This document shows positions 20,192 through 29,811 of a stretch of 64,000 bases of DNA, piece by piece. The stretch spans positions 3,125,501 to 3,189,500 of the forward strand of contig NZ_JAENXS010000001.1 of NCBI RefSeq assembly GCF_016612535.1, in the 5' to 3' direction. The notes under the pieces are model-generated. The model made no database searches. It saw nothing but the letters and a program-made list of their open reading frames with translations, and had not been told where the DNA came from. The DNA comes from Bradyrhizobium diazoefficiens. GTDB lineage: Bacteria; Pseudomonadota; Alphaproteobacteria; Rhizobiales; Xanthobacteraceae. Position numbers and translations under genes: made by a program. The number at the start of each line of letters is the position of its first letter. Positions within the stretch are counted from its first letter, which is position 1.

Positions 20192-21616
20192 TCAGCTCTG
20201 GCGGAATCCCATCCGGAACGCGCCCCAGTGCTTGCCGCGGACCATGATTGGCGAGGACAGGTCCTTCATCAGCACGAACTGCCCGCCGCCCATGTCGCGG
20301 CGATAGGTCTGGAGCAGGAACGGTTTTGTGTTGGCCGCAACCTTCTTCACCGCGCGGTCGGTGAAGAGGCGGCGGTTGCGGCAATTGGCGTTATTCCAGA
20401 CCGGGTCCTTGCCCTGCGGCAGCCGGTAGTTCGGATTGTGGGTCGGCAGATAGCCGCCCTTGGCCCAGGCGACGCAGAACACGATGCGCGGATCCGACTT
20501 CTGGATCGGGTCCTGGATGGCGGGCAGCAGGCGGTCGGTGAAGTCGACATAGGCGGTGTTGTATTGTTTGGGATCGGTGCCCGCGATCTCCCGATAGTTC
20601 TCGTCCATGAGCTGGTCGAGCGTGATCTCGCCGCGGCCGACCGCGGCCTCGAACTCGGCCGAGATCCGCTTGGCGGTGTCGACGACGACACGGATCAGCG
20701 GCGCATCCGATGTTTCCACGCCGCTGTCGGCGATCAGCGCGATCAGGCCTTCCGAGGTGTCGAGCAGCTTTGTCACCCGCTGGTCGGCGTTCTTGAGATC
20801 GCGCGAGGAGAGGTCGACGCCTTTGGCGAGCTCGTTGAGCTCGTTGATGACGGTGTCGCAATGGCCGAGATTGGAGGTCGCCGCGCGCGTGACGCTGCCG
20901 ATTTCGGCTTCCACCGAGGCAAAGCCCTGCTGGACCCGCGAGATGATGCCGGAGATCTGCTGGGCGCCTTCGCCGGCGGTCTTCGCACGTTGCGAGGCCT
21001 CGCTGCTCTCGCCGATCAGGCCTTCGATCTGGCCGTCGAGATCGCGCACGGTGTCGGAGATCTGGTGCGTGGCCTGGCGGGTGGCCTCCGCGAGATTTTT
21101 GACCTCGCTTGCGACCACGGCAAAACCGCGCCCGGCGTTGCCGGCACGCGCGGCCTCGATTGTTGCGTTCAGCGCAAGCAGGTTGGTTTGTTTGGCGATC
21201 GCCTCGATCGAGCCGGAGACCTTTGCGACCTGGGCCAGCGCCGAGCCGACGGCGCCGAGGCGCGTTTCGATCCGCTCCACGGCCGCGACGAGCTCCGAGA
21301 TGTGGCTGACTGCGGTGTCGACCGCGCCGCGCGATTGCGCGATCTCGCCGACGGCAGCCGACGTGGTCGATTGCACCGCCTGCGAGGCGTTGGCGATGTC
21401 GTGGTTGGCCGAGACCATGGTCTCGGCCGTTTTCTGGAGATGGTGGAACCGGTCCGACTGGTTGGCGACGCGGTTTGCGACCTCCTGGACGTGGCCGGCG
21501 ATGTCGGCAAGCTCGACCCCAAGGCCGCCGATGCGGTCTGCAAGCTGGTCGATCAGCCGCTCGGCGAGCGTCCGGTTGGATCCAGTGTCCATGACTGCAA
21601 GCTGGGCGAGGGACAT
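20192..21616 (-). CDS. soluble methyl-accepting chemotaxis protein with C-terminal sensory module
   Basis: A 474-residue protein with no membrane segment or HAMP domain. The MCP signalling hairpin is at about residues 145-190 ([20 protein letters not shown], then [16 protein letters not shown]), flanked by long coiled-coil arms. The last ~165 residues (from [20 protein letters not shown]) form a separate domain with [34 protein letters not shown] and [11 protein letters not shown], shared with the next gene. In the family cytosolic MCPs feed CheA/CheW arrays or similar kinases. Start ATG 21616. Ligand unknown. Confidence 0.9.
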   Translation of the reverse strand: MSLAQLAVMDTGSNRTLAERLIDQLADRIGGLGVELADIAGHVQEVANRVANQSDRFHHLQKTAETMVSANHDIANASQAVQSTTSAAVGEIAQSRGAVDTAVSHISELVAAVERIETRLGAVGSALAQVAKVSGSIEAIAKQTNLLALNATIEAARAGNAGRGFAVVASEVKNLAEATRQATHQISDTVRDLDGQIEGLIGESSEASQRAKTAGEGAQQISGIISRVQQGFASVEAEIGSVTRAATSNLGHCDTVINELNELAKGVDLSSRDLKNADQRVTKLLDTSEGLIALIADSGVETSDAPLIRVVVDTAKRISAEFEAAVGRGEITLDQLMDENYREIAGTDPKQYNTAYVDFTDRLLPAIQDPIQKSDPRIVFCVAWAKGGYLPTHNPNYRLPQGKDPVWNNANCRNRRLFTDRAVKKVAANTKPFLLQTYRRDMGGGQFVLMKDLSSPIMVRGKHWGAFRMGFRQS

Positions 21617-21722
21617 TTACGGGCTTCCTCCAGTCGGAGCCGTTGATCGGCTCACCGCGGCATTCCCATTCCAACTTCACCTAAAGAAGTGATTCGCGCC
21701 CGGCGTCTTGCCTGAGCGTGCA

Positions 21723-23471
21723 CTACAGCTTGTAGGCCGTCCTGAATCCGCCCCAGTGCCGGCCCTGCACGCGGATGGGGACGTCGATCTCGCGCATCAT
21801 CACGGTGTTGCCGTTGCCCATGTCGCGCGCATAGCTCTGGATCAGATACGGTCGCAAATTGTGTGCTGCGGCCAACCCCGCCGGATCGTTGAACATGCGG
21901 CGGTTGCGGCTGTTGGCCGTGTTCCAGGCGGCATCGCCTGGTCGCTGCGGATGCGAATAGACCTTGTTGTGGACCGGCAGGAAGCCGTTGCGGTCGACCA
22001 TGGCGCAGAACGCCATGCGCGGTTCCTTGGCGAGAAAGGTTTCCTGGAACGGCGGCAGCGCGCGGTCGGCCCAGTCCAGATATTTGGTGCGGTATTGCTG
22101 CGGATTGGTGCCGGCGATCTCGGCGTAATCGGTGTCGAAGAGGTCATCCATCTTGACCTCGCCGCGCGCGACGGCCTGCTCGAAAATCCGGGTCAGTGCG
22201 GTGCCCGCCTCCATCGCGCGGGTGACGAACTCGGTGTTCTCCTCGTGGATCGACCAGAGCCTGTCTTCGATCTTCTCGCGAAGTGCGGCACTTGGGCTGA
22301 CGAAGTGCGCGCGGGCGCCGGTCTTGGCTTGCTCGGTCACGCGCAAACGGCAGGCGCCGACGTCTTCGAGAGTGCCCTCGATGATCGCCTGCGGCGCGAG
22401 CCGGCTTGCTTCCGCACCACCGATCAACACACCGTCCATCGCGATCTCGTAGACCGGCAGCACGCCGCGCGTGCTCTCGAATTTGAGATGGCAGGGCAGT
22501 CGTTCGGTCTTGCGGCGGTCGTCGTTCTCGCTCTGGCGGAGCAGCACTGCGCAGCGCGATTTCAGCTTCTGAGCGAAGGTCGTCACGGCCTTGCCGGCGC
22601 TGGCGACGCTCTCGCCATGGGTCTCGGCGGCCTTGGTCGCAGCGTCGATCTCGGCCGCGCTCTCGCCGACCGAGATGATGAATTGCGATGCGCTGGTCGC
22701 GTTGCCGGAGACCTCGCTGGTGGTGGCGTTCTGCTCGGCCACCGCGCCGTTGACGGTGTCGAACACCGGGCGGATCGCCTCGATCGCCTGCGAGATGCGG
22801 TGCACCGCGTCCGCGGAGCCTGCGGCATCGCGCTGAAGCGCGTCGATCTTCTTTGTGATCTCCTCCGTCGCGCCCTGGGTCTGCACCGCGAGCGCCTTCA
22901 CCTCGGTGGCGACGACCGCAAAACCCTTGCCGGCGGCGCCTGCGCGCGCGGCCTCGATGGTGGAGTTGAGCGCGAGCAGCGTGGTCTGCCGCGCGATCTG
23001 GGCGATCAGATTGACGACATTGCCGATTGCTGCGGAGGACTCCCGCAGCCGGTCGACATTGGCGCGGGCCTCCTGCGCCGCCGCGCTGGCTTCATCAGCC
23101 AGTTTGCCGGCGGCGCGAACCTGCGCGCCGATTCCATGCGCGGACTGAGTGAACTTGTCGGCGGCATCAGCGAAGCTTGAGGCGTTCGACTGTGCGGCAT
23201 TGGTCCGACCGGTCAGCGCGTCGGTGCGCTGGCGGATGTCCGCAAGCGTCGCCGCGGTCGCTTCGGCGCCGCTGGCGACCGAATTGGCGGCGCGCTCGAG
23301 CTGGCGGATCATGGCGCCGAGCTCGAGTTCCAGCAGTTCCAGGATCTCCCGGGCCGAATCGCCATCACTGACCGGGGCGGGCGCGGAATCAGCCGCTGGC
23401 TGCGCGGCCTGGAGGGCTGCCGCGGGCGCGGCCGAATTTGGCCGACGCTTCCGGAATAATGCGAACGCCAT
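21723..23471 (-). CDS. soluble methyl-accepting chemotaxis protein with PilZ-like insert and C-terminal sensory module
   Basis: A 582-residue paralog of the neighbouring chemoreceptor. Order: Ala/Pro-rich N-terminus, coiled coil, MCP tip ([36 protein letters not shown]) near residues 155-200, then a region starting NDDRRKTERLPCHLKFE that resembles a PilZ c-di-GMP-binding start (RxxxR) but lacks a clear DxSxxG box. It ends with the same sensory module as its neighbour (NPQQYRTKYLDW, FCAMVDRNGFLPVHN, SRNRRMF, GRHWGGFRTAY). No membrane segment. The pair probably arose by duplication. Confidence 0.88.
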   Translation of the reverse strand: MAFALFRKRRPNSAAPAAALQAAQPAADSAPAPVSDGDSAREILELLELELGAMIRQLERAANSVASGAEATAATLADIRQRTDALTGRTNAAQSNASSFADAADKFTQSAHGIGAQVRAAGKLADEASAAAQEARANVDRLRESSAAIGNVVNLIAQIARQTTLLALNSTIEAARAGAAGKGFAVVATEVKALAVQTQGATEEITKKIDALQRDAAGSADAVHRISQAIEAIRPVFDTVNGAVAEQNATTSEVSGNATSASQFIISVGESAAEIDAATKAAETHGESVASAGKAVTTFAQKLKSRCAVLLRQSENDDRRKTERLPCHLKFESTRGVLPVYEIAMDGVLIGGAEASRLAPQAIIEGTLEDVGACRLRVTEQAKTGARAHFVSPSAALREKIEDRLWSIHEENTEFVTRAMEAGTALTRIFEQAVARGEVKMDDLFDTDYAEIAGTNPQQYRTKYLDWADRALPPFQETFLAKEPRMAFCAMVDRNGFLPVHNKVYSHPQRPGDAAWNTANSRNRRMFNDPAGLAAAHNLRPYLIQSYARDMGNGNTVMMREIDVPIRVQGRHWGGFRTAYKL

Positions 23472-23681
23472 CAGAGATCACTCTTGTTGGGAGGCGGGTG
23501 GCTGTTATTTTCGCAAGCCGGAATGAAATCAGGGTTAACGATGCCTGACTTCTGGGCACGGGGGCACTACGGTATTACCTTAAAGTACGAGAGGCTCTTT
23601 CATTCCGGTGGGTTGGCGGCCTATAAGGCCGCGCTTCCTCACGCTCACCATTGGCGCACGGTTCCCTAGAGAAGATCACGC

Positions 23682-24428
23682 ATGGCCGGACATTCCCAAT
23701 TCAAGAACATCATGCACCGCAAGGGCCGGCAGGATGCCCAGAAGTCGAAGCTGTTCGGCAAGCTGGCGCGGGAAATCACCGTCGCCGCCAAGCTGGGAAC
23801 GCCCGATCCCAACATGAACCCGCGCCTGCGTGCGGCCATCATCGCGGCGCGGCAGGAGAACATGCCGAAGGACAATATCGAGCGCGCCGTCAAGAAGGCG
23901 CTCGGCAATGACGGCGAGAACTATGACGAGATCCGCTACGAGGGCTATGGCCCCGGCGGTGTCGCCGTCATCGTCGAGGCGCTGACCGACAACCGCAACC
24001 GCGCCGCCTCCGACATCCGCTCCTTCTTCACCAAATCCGGCGGCAATCTCGGCGAAACCGGCTCGGTCTCCTTCATGTTCGACCGCACCGGCATCATCGA
24101 ATATGACCGCAGCGTCGCCTCGGACGACGCCATGCTCGACGCGGGCATCGAAGCGGGTGCCGACGACGTGATCTCCGGCGAAGGCGGCCACGAGATCTAC
24201 GCCTCGACCGAGAGTTATCGCGACGTCGCCAAGGCGCTGGAAGCCAAGTTCGGCGAGCCGCGCAAGGCCGCGCTGATCTGGAAGCCGCAGAACACGGTCG
24301 CGGTCGACGACGAGACCGGCGAGAAGCTGCTGAAGCTGATGGATCTGCTCAACGAGCACGACGACGTCCAGAACGTCTACGCCAATTTCGAGGTGTCGGA
24401 CGCGCTGGTCGCGAAGATGGGCGGGTAA
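23682..24428 (+). CDS. YebC/PmpR family protein
   Basis: A 248-residue protein starting [20 protein letters not shown], the family hallmark, with [15 protein letters not shown] and [13 protein letters not shown] further on. Length is normal. Family members are reported as DNA-binding regulators and, more recently, as translation factors that help ribosomes through proline stretches. It lies upstream of ruvCAB, the usual arrangement in proteobacteria. ATG 23682 has a weak AGAGAAG upstream. Confidence 0.95.
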   Translation: MAGHSQFKNIMHRKGRQDAQKSKLFGKLAREITVAAKLGTPDPNMNPRLRAAIIAARQENMPKDNIERAVKKALGNDGENYDEIRYEGYGPGGVAVIVEALTDNRNRAASDIRSFFTKSGGNLGETGSVSFMFDRTGIIEYDRSVASDDAMLDAGIEAGADDVISGEGGHEIYASTESYRDVAKALEAKFGEPRKAALIWKPQNTVAVDDETGEKLLKLMDLLNEHDDVQNVYANFEVSDALVAKMGG

Positions 24429-24504
24429 ACCTGTCCCGCTTTCCCCTGTTACTTCCGTTCTGTTTCTGTTTCCCCCCACGGCAGCCAGCCGCTATCACTG
24501 GCCC

Positions 24505-25032
24505 ATGACTGCGCTCCCGATTCGTGGCCCCGTTCGCATTATCGGCATCGACCCCGGCCTGCGTCGCACCGGCTGGGGCGTGATCGAGGCCGAAGGCAAC
24601 CGCCTGATCTATGTCGCCTGCGGTTCGGTGGAACCGCCGGATGATTTGCCGCTGTCGAGCCGCCTGCTAGCGATCCATGAGGGGCTCGCGGCCGTTCTCT
24701 CGAATCACAATCCGATGGAAGCCGCGGTCGAGCAGACCTTTGTGAATAAGGACGGCGTCGCGACGCTGAAACTCGGCCAGGCCCGCGGCGTCGCCATGCT
24801 GGCGCCCGCGATGTTCGGCATCAGTGTCGCCGAATACGCGCCGAACCAGGTCAAGAAGACGGTGGTCGGCGCCGGCCATGCCGACAAGCAGCAGATCGTG
24901 ATGATGCTGAAAATCCTGCTGCCCAAGGCCGATCCGCCGTCGGCGGATGCCGCCGACGCACTCGCCATCGCCATCACCCATGCCCATCACCGCCAGAGCA
25001 CGGCGCTCAGGCTGAAAGTGGCGGGACTATGA
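24505..25032 (+). CDS. ruvC: Holliday junction resolvase RuvC
   Basis: A 175-residue endonuclease. Catalytic acidic residues sit in [15 protein letters not shown] (first Asp), [11 protein letters not shown] (Glu) and [17 protein letters not shown] (last Asp pair). It cuts four-way junctions symmetrically at the end of recombination. Starts at ATG 24505, 76 bases after yebC, and overlaps ruvA by 4 bases (ATGA), so it is the head of a coupled ruvCAB operon. Confidence 0.97.
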   Translation: MTALPIRGPVRIIGIDPGLRRTGWGVIEAEGNRLIYVACGSVEPPDDLPLSSRLLAIHEGLAAVLSNHNPMEAAVEQTFVNKDGVATLKLGQARGVAMLAPAMFGISVAEYAPNQVKKTVVGAGHADKQQIVMMLKILLPKADPPSADAADALAIAITHAHHRQSTALRLKVAGL

Positions 25033-25646
25033 TCGGCAAGCTCAAGGGCCTGATCGATTCCTACGGCGAGGATTACGTGCTCCTCGACGTCGGCGGCGTC
25101 GGCTATCAGGTCCATTGCTCAGCGCGCACGCTGCAGCATCTTCCATCGCCCGGCGAGGCTGCCGTGCTGTCGATCGAGACTTACGTCCGCGAAGATCAGA
25201 TAAAACTGTTCGGCTTCCGCACCGACCAGGAGCGCGAATGGTTTCGCCTGCTCCAGACCGTGCAGGGCGTCGGCGCCAAGGTCGCGCTCGCCGTGCTCGG
25301 CACGCTGGCGCCGGCCGATCTCGCCAACGCGATCGCGCTGCGCGACAAGGCCGCGGTGGCGCGCACGCCCGGCGTCGGGCCCAAGGTGGCCGAGCGCATC
25401 GTCACCGAGTTGAAGGACAAGGCGCCGGCCTTTGCCAATGTCGATCCGGCCGTCGTGCATCTCGCTGGTGCCGTTGACGACCAGCGCGCGCCGCGACCGG
25501 TGGCGGACGCCATCTCCGCGCTGGTCAATCTCGGCTACGGCCAGCCGCAGGCCGCGGCGGCCATCGCATCGGCATCGCGTAGCGCGGGTGAGAATGCCGA
25601 GACGGCGCAGCTTATTCGCCTCGGCCTGAAGGAGCTCGCGAAGTGA
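25029..25646 (+). CDS. ruvA: Holliday junction DNA helicase RuvA
   Basis: A 205-residue protein with the three RuvA domains: N-terminal OB fold ([20 protein letters not shown]), helix-hairpin-helix region ([19 protein letters not shown] and [20 protein letters not shown]) and the C-terminal UBA-like domain that contacts RuvB ([19 protein letters not shown]). It binds the junction as a tetramer and loads RuvB. It overlaps both neighbours by 4 bases. Confidence 0.97.
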   Translation: MIGKLKGLIDSYGEDYVLLDVGGVGYQVHCSARTLQHLPSPGEAAVLSIETYVREDQIKLFGFRTDQEREWFRLLQTVQGVGAKVALAVLGTLAPADLANAIALRDKAAVARTPGVGPKVAERIVTELKDKAPAFANVDPAVVHLAGAVDDQRAPRPVADAISALVNLGYGQPQAAAAIASASRSAGENAETAQLIRLGLKELAK

Positions 25647-26701
25647 GCGATCCCAAGGCCAACCGCATGGTCTCGCCCGAGCGCCGTAGCGACGACGTCG
25701 GCGACACCACGCTGCGCCCGCAATCGCTGTCCGATTTCGTCGGCCAGCAGCAGGCGCGCAAGAATCTCTCAATCTTCATCGAGGCGGCGCGCAAGCGCGG
25801 CGAGGCGCTGGATCACGTGCTGTTCGTCGGCCCGCCCGGCCTCGGCAAGACTACGCTGGCGCAGATCGTGGCCAAGGAGCTCGGCGTCGGGTTTCGCGCG
25901 ACATCAGGGCCGGTGATCGCCAAGGCGGGCGATCTCGCCGCGTTGCTCACCAATCTCGAGGAGCGCGATGTGCTCTTCATCGACGAGATCCATCGCCTCA
26001 GCCCCGCGGTGGAAGAGGTGCTTTATCCCGCGATGGAGGATTTTCAGCTCGACCTCATCATCGGCGAGGGCCCGGCGGCGCGCTCGGTGAAGATCGAGCT
26101 GTCGAAGTTCACTCTGGTCGGGGCCACCACGCGCGCCGGACTGCTCACCAATCCCCTGCGCGATCGCTTCGGCATTCCGGTCCGCCTCAACTTCTACACG
26201 ATCGAGGAGTTGGAGAGCATCGTCACCCGCGGGGCGCGCGTGCTCAACGTCGGCATGAGCTCCGACGGCGCCAACGAGATCGCGCGCCGCGCCCGCGGCA
26301 CGCCTCGCATCGCCGGCCGCCTGCTGCGCCGGGTGCGCGATTTCGCTTCCGCCGCAGATGCCGCCTCCATCGACCGCAAGATCGCCGATCACGCGCTGAG
26401 CGCGCTCGAGGTCGATGCCGCGGGTCTTGACGCGATGGATCGCCGCTACCTCACGACCATCGCGCAAAACTACGGCGGTGGCCCGGTCGGAGTCGAGACG
26501 ATGGCGGCCGCGCTGTCCGAGCCGCGTGACGCGATCGAGGACATCATCGAGCCCTATCTGATCCAGTGCGGCTATCTCCAGCGCACCCCGCGCGGCCGGC
26601 TGCTCACCTCGCACGCCTTCCGCCATCTCGACATCGCCGAGCCCTCGCGCGATGCGGCGGCCCAGTTCGGCCTGTTTGGGACGGACGAAAGCGACGACTG
26701 A
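25643..26701 (+). CDS. ruvB: Holliday junction DNA helicase RuvB
   Basis: A 352-residue AAA+ motor. Walker [12 protein letters not shown] (~residue 62), Walker [11 protein letters not shown], sensor 1 LVGATTRAG, arginine finger region NPLRDRFG, and the C-terminal winged helix ([18 protein letters not shown]). Starts at GTG 25643 overlapping ruvA. Hexamers pump DNA through the junction. The next gene downstream is truncated, marking the edge of conserved DNA. Confidence 0.97.
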   Translation: MSDPKANRMVSPERRSDDVGDTTLRPQSLSDFVGQQQARKNLSIFIEAARKRGEALDHVLFVGPPGLGKTTLAQIVAKELGVGFRATSGPVIAKAGDLAALLTNLEERDVLFIDEIHRLSPAVEEVLYPAMEDFQLDLIIGEGPAARSVKIELSKFTLVGATTRAGLLTNPLRDRFGIPVRLNFYTIEELESIVTRGARVLNVGMSSDGANEIARRARGTPRIAGRLLRRVRDFASAADAASIDRKIADHALSALEVDAAGLDAMDRRYLTTIAQNYGGGPVGVETMAAALSEPRDAIEDIIEPYLIQCGYLQRTPRGRLLTSHAFRHLDIAEPSRDAAAQFGLFGTDESDD

Positions 26702-26831
26702 TCTGCGCGAACGCGCAGTGCTCTGGTTGTCATGAACTTTCGGTAATCTCTGTGCTGATGAACTGCACAAGCACACCCCAATTCCGCTCCATTCGGGCCG
26801 CATCACGGAAGCGCATCACGATCAGGCTTTC

Positions 26832-27053
26832 ATGATTTCTCGGCGTCATCTCATCCGTTCTGTCGGCGGCCTTTCTGCGCTCGGCGTGTCGACCGCCGCC
26901 TATGGCGTTGGCGTCGAGCCGGAGCTGCGGCCGCGCATCACCCGCTATCATCCGGCTCCGCGGCAATGGCCCGCCGATTTTCCGCTGAAGATCGCCGCCG
27001 GTGGTGGCGTAAGGCATGGAATGCTACATCAAATGATGCTATCTTTGATGTAG
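26832..27053 (+). pseudogene. 5' fragment of a secreted metallophosphoesterase gene
   Basis: About 55 codons read as an N-terminal region I recognise from metallophosphoesterases next to ruvB in this genus: ISRRHLIRSVGGLSALGVST, a Tat-like RR signal, then RITRYHPAPRQWPADFPLKI. After PLKIA (about base 26,998) the sequence changes to AGGGVRHGMLHQ and stops within the vapBC promoter. The catalytic domain (first motif normally follows directly as DxH) is gone. This is a clean breakpoint between core and foreign DNA. Confidence 0.7.
27024..27053. promoter_or_regulatory. perfect inverted repeat, probable VapB operator
   Basis: CTACATCAAA - 10 bases - TTTGATGTAG, ending 10 bases before the vapB ATG. 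Ribbon-helix-helix antitoxins bind such palindromes to repress their own operon. Confidence 0.65.
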
Positions 27054-27063
27054 AGGTGCCGCC

Positions 27064-27255
27064 ATGAGAACCACAATCGCGATCGACGACGAGCTCTTTG
27101 CCAAGGCGCAGGAGTTCGCTGGCGTCAGTGAAAAGTCATCCGTCGTCAGGGAGGCCTTGAAGGCCTTCGTTGAACGTGAGGCCGCGCGCCGGCTTGCGCG
27201 AATGGGAGGTGTTGAGCCCAACGTCAAGGCTCCGCCGCGTCGCCGGCCTAAATGA
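27064..27255 (+). CDS. vapB: VapB-type antitoxin (ribbon-helix-helix)
   Basis: A 63-residue protein. The N-terminal RRTTIAIDDEL-like strand (here RTTIAIDDELFAKAQEFAG) and the helix SSVVREALKAFVEREAARRL are typical of VapB/Arc-type antitoxins; the C-terminus is Arg/Pro-rich and would wrap the toxin. It overlaps the vapC start by 4 bases (ATGA), and a perfect palindrome lies just upstream for autoregulation. Confidence 0.85.
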   Translation: MRTTIAIDDELFAKAQEFAGVSEKSSVVREALKAFVEREAARRLARMGGVEPNVKAPPRRRPK

Positions 27256-27623
27256 TAGTCCTCGCGGATACGTCGATCTGGGTCGACCACTTCCGTCGCG
27301 CGGATACACGGTTTGCTGGCCTCCTCAATCACGGTGATATTGTCATTCATCCGTTCGTGGTCGGCGAATTGCTTCTGGGAGGCGTGCCGAAGGGGTCGGA
27401 CATGCTCGACGATCTGAATACCCTTCCCAAGGCGACGGTCGCCAGTAATGACGAGGTTCAGGAGTTCATCGTCAAACGAAAGCTGTCCGATTTGGGTATC
27501 GGATACGTCGATGCCCACTTGCTGGCATCGACGTCGTTGACAATCGAGGCCTCGATCTGGACACGCGACAAGCGATTGCTTGCTGCGGCCAGGTCATTGA
27601 AATTGGATGCGGACATCCAATGA
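27252..27623 (+). CDS. vapC: VapC-type PIN-domain toxin
   Basis: A 123-residue PIN nuclease. Acidic active-site residues are in VLADTSIWVDHF (first Asp), VGELLLGG (Glu), GIGYVDAHLLAS (Asp) and WTRDKRLLAAA (Asp). Family members cut tRNA or rRNA when freed from VapB. It directly follows vapB and its stop overlaps the ATG of the truncated ybgC, which suggests the module was pasted exactly in front of ybgC. Confidence 0.9.
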   Translation: MIVLADTSIWVDHFRRADTRFAGLLNHGDIVIHPFVVGELLLGGVPKGSDMLDDLNTLPKATVASNDEVQEFIVKRKLSDLGIGYVDAHLLASTSLTIEASIWTRDKRLLAAARSLKLDADIQ

Positions 27624-27730
27624 GTGCCCTCACGTCTCATCTCGACGGCGAGATCCGCGACGGCCGCCACTACATGCACATCCGCGTCTATTACGAGGAC
27701 ACGGATTTCCCTGACTGGACGGTGTCGTAA
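27620..27730 (+). pseudogene. ybgC: 5' fragment of ybgC (acyl-CoA thioesterase of the tol-pal cluster)
   Basis: SALTSHLDGEIRDGRHYMHI followed by RVYYEDTDF is the N-terminus of YbgC, with the catalytic Asp in YYEDTDF. The expected continuation (SGIVYHANYL-like) is replaced after codon 30, at about base 27,710, by PDWTVS and a stop. The junction coincides with the 3' end of the convergent serine recombinase gene. YbgC normally precedes tolQRAB-pal; those genes do not follow here. The remaining 3' part should lie at the other end of the inserted DNA. Confidence 0.7.
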
Positions 27731-29391
27731 TAGGCCGTGCTGATCGTTCCTGATTTCTCACGATCTTCTGAGAAGAGTTTCATGCCGAAAAGGGCAGTGG
27801 CGTTCAGGTACGGTGTGTATTCGTAGGGCATTCGCTTGCGCACAGGATGCACTATAATGCAGTCGACCAAGTTACGGAAAGCGATGCGAGTTTCGATCGC
27901 CTTCGGATTTATCTTGAGCCCGGTGACCAGTCTCTTAGCTTCCGAACGGTATCGGTCACCGAACTTCGGGTGGTCGAACGGAATCACGTTTTCGCCGCCA
28001 TTGCCGCGCAAGCGCAAGCGTTCCTCGACAGTTTCCCGTTCCACGTCGCATTCATCTATCCGCTCGATCAACTCATCCGGTTTGCGACGGCTGTTTGCGA
28101 TCGCATATGACAAGCGTTCGATCTCGGCATTCAGCACACGGCGCCGACGCTCCAGGTTAGAGCGTTCGCTGTCCTTTCGCTGATCGCTCTTCCGCTCCTC
28201 CTTCCAGGCACGCATCGCCTCTTCAATGGCTTTCGGTGAAAGCAATCTTACTTCCATTTTTTCGGCAACATCCTTCAGTAGAACGTCCATATCAAAGCTG
28301 CGGGTATGCTCGCAGGTGCCTCGCTGATGCGCGTTGGCGCATGCGGCACGCGGCCCTCCATTCCGGGAGGATTGAGCGATTCGCATACGGCCGTTGCAGA
28401 CACCGCACCGAAGGACTCCCGCAAGCGGGTGCTCGTTGTTGCGCGGGACCACAGGCCGGCGCCGCGGCTTGCCGGACGGCCCGAACATATGGATAGCGCG
28501 TTCATTGCGAACCTTCTGCGCGCTATCCCAGAGCGCTTGCGGAATAATCCGCAGCTCGGCGTTTTTGACGATGATATGGCGTTCTTCGGGATTGCGGCGC
28601 TTCTGCTTTTTCTGCGTTTCGGGATTGAGAATTGTTGAGCGAACATTCCAATGTATCTCGCCGATATACAGCTCGTTGCCGATAATGCCGCGACCATGGC
28701 GACCGCCAGTGATGCACTGATGATTCCAGGTGGTGCGACCAGCCTTGTTCTTGTGACGGGTAGCCCCAGGCGAGGGTACGCGTTCGCGGGTAAGATCGGC
28801 GGCGATATCTCGCGTTGAACGGCCTGCCGTATACTCGATGAAGATACGGCGCACGATCTCTGCTTCGCTCTCATCGATCATCCGCTCGCCAGGCACGCCC
28901 GGCTTTGGCCGATAACCATAGGCGTACGAGCCAGGAATTCTTCCGTTGTTGACGGCGTTATCATGCCCGCGCCGAACCTTGTCGGCAAGCTGCGGCTTGT
29001 AGATCGTATTGTAGAGACTTGCGATGCTGATGTCAGTTGCGGTCGCATAAACGCCTTTCTGATCCATCAGCTCAACGCGGTTGAACTCAAACACCTGCTT
29101 GAGACGCTGGATGGTGGCGGGATCGCGCGACAGGCGGTCGAAATGCTCGACGATGATCACGTCAAAATCTTGCTTCCGCACACCATTAAGCAATCGCTGA
29201 TAGCCATCGCGGGTATCCTCGGTAAGGCCAGACTTTGCAGCGTCGACAAATTCACCGACGACATCTAGGTCATTGCGTGCGGCGACCTTCCGGCAGAGCA
29301 ATAGCTGACCGTCAATCGAGGTCACTTTTTGCATGTCGCTCGAATAGCGGGCGTATATCACGGCCCTCTTTTTTGGTGACGCTATCGCCAT
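27691..29391 (-). CDS. large serine recombinase (site-specific integrase)
   Basis: A 566-residue recombinase. N-terminal resolvase domain (residues ~8-150) has the catalytic Ser in IYARYSSDMQ and helper residues in FDVIIVEHFDRLSRD. Then follow the recombinase domain (YAYGYRPKPGVPGERMIDE onward), a zinc ribbon (LRCGVCNGRMR ... CANAHQRGTC) and a coiled-coil-containing C-terminal region. Large serine recombinases insert phages and integrative elements into specific attB sites. Its 3' end overlaps the break in ybgC, so it most likely integrated this element there. ATG 29391; it overlaps the small upstream gene by 80 bases. Confidence 0.93.
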   Translation of the reverse strand: MAIASPKKRAVIYARYSSDMQKVTSIDGQLLLCRKVAARNDLDVVGEFVDAAKSGLTEDTRDGYQRLLNGVRKQDFDVIIVEHFDRLSRDPATIQRLKQVFEFNRVELMDQKGVYATATDISIASLYNTIYKPQLADKVRRGHDNAVNNGRIPGSYAYGYRPKPGVPGERMIDESEAEIVRRIFIEYTAGRSTRDIAADLTRERVPSPGATRHKNKAGRTTWNHQCITGGRHGRGIIGNELYIGEIHWNVRSTILNPETQKKQKRRNPEERHIIVKNAELRIIPQALWDSAQKVRNERAIHMFGPSGKPRRRPVVPRNNEHPLAGVLRCGVCNGRMRIAQSSRNGGPRAACANAHQRGTCEHTRSFDMDVLLKDVAEKMEVRLLSPKAIEEAMRAWKEERKSDQRKDSERSNLERRRRVLNAEIERLSYAIANSRRKPDELIERIDECDVERETVEERLRLRGNGGENVIPFDHPKFGDRYRSEAKRLVTGLKINPKAIETRIAFRNLVDCIIVHPVRKRMPYEYTPYLNATALFGMKLFSEDREKSGTISTAYYDTVQSGKSVSS

Positions 29392-29578
29392 CCCGTTCCC
29401 CTATCCGCTGCTCCAAACCACCTTTTTCATCCCGCGCAAGCTGCCGTCCGATGGCACGCGCCAGCTCAAGCCAAACTTCCTCATTGTCGGGATTGTCCCA
29501 ACTTTGAGGGTGGGAAGGATCAAGCGGTCGGATGATCGCCTTTTGGCCCCGAGGTAATCGCATTCGGGGACGCATCAC
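29312..29578 (-). CDS. small conserved protein upstream of the recombinase
   Basis: An 88-residue basic protein (LRPLDP-like IIRPLDPSHPQSWDNPDNEE, then WLELARAIGRQLARDE). GTG 29578 or ATG 29575. It overlaps the recombinase start, so the two are translated together. I recall similar short genes beside serine recombinases on rhizobial islands; a recombination directionality factor or accessory role is a guess. Confidence 0.55.
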   Translation of the reverse strand: MMRPRMRLPRGQKAIIRPLDPSHPQSWDNPDNEEVWLELARAIGRQLARDEKGGLEQRIGERDGDSVTKKEGRDIRPLFERHAKSDLD

Positions 29579-29595
29579 AGCAAAGCCCTCAGAAG

Positions 29596-29811
29596 CTAGC
29601 GTAAATTTCCGTCTTGTGCTACGGACAGGTCGCAGGGATCGCGTGCGGCGTTCGCATCCTCCAGTCGGAGATCCGATCGAAGCTCCTCTGTGATTTTAAG
29701 CGGCTCGCCAGATCTAGATCGCCCTTCAGCGGCAGCTTCACTGGGCAAGCACCGTGACCCGATAAGAATCACGACAAAGCTACAAATCACTTTTGCTTTT
29801 GAACCGCTCAT
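29596..29811 (-). CDS. possible small exported protein
   Basis: 71 codons: SGSKAKVICSFVVILIGSRC looks like a signal peptide with a lipobox-like end, followed by a charged 45-residue tail. No family recognised. May be spurious. Confidence 0.3.
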   Translation of the reverse strand: MSGSKAKVICSFVVILIGSRCLPSEAAAEGRSRSGEPLKITEELRSDLRLEDANAARDPCDLSVAQDGNLR

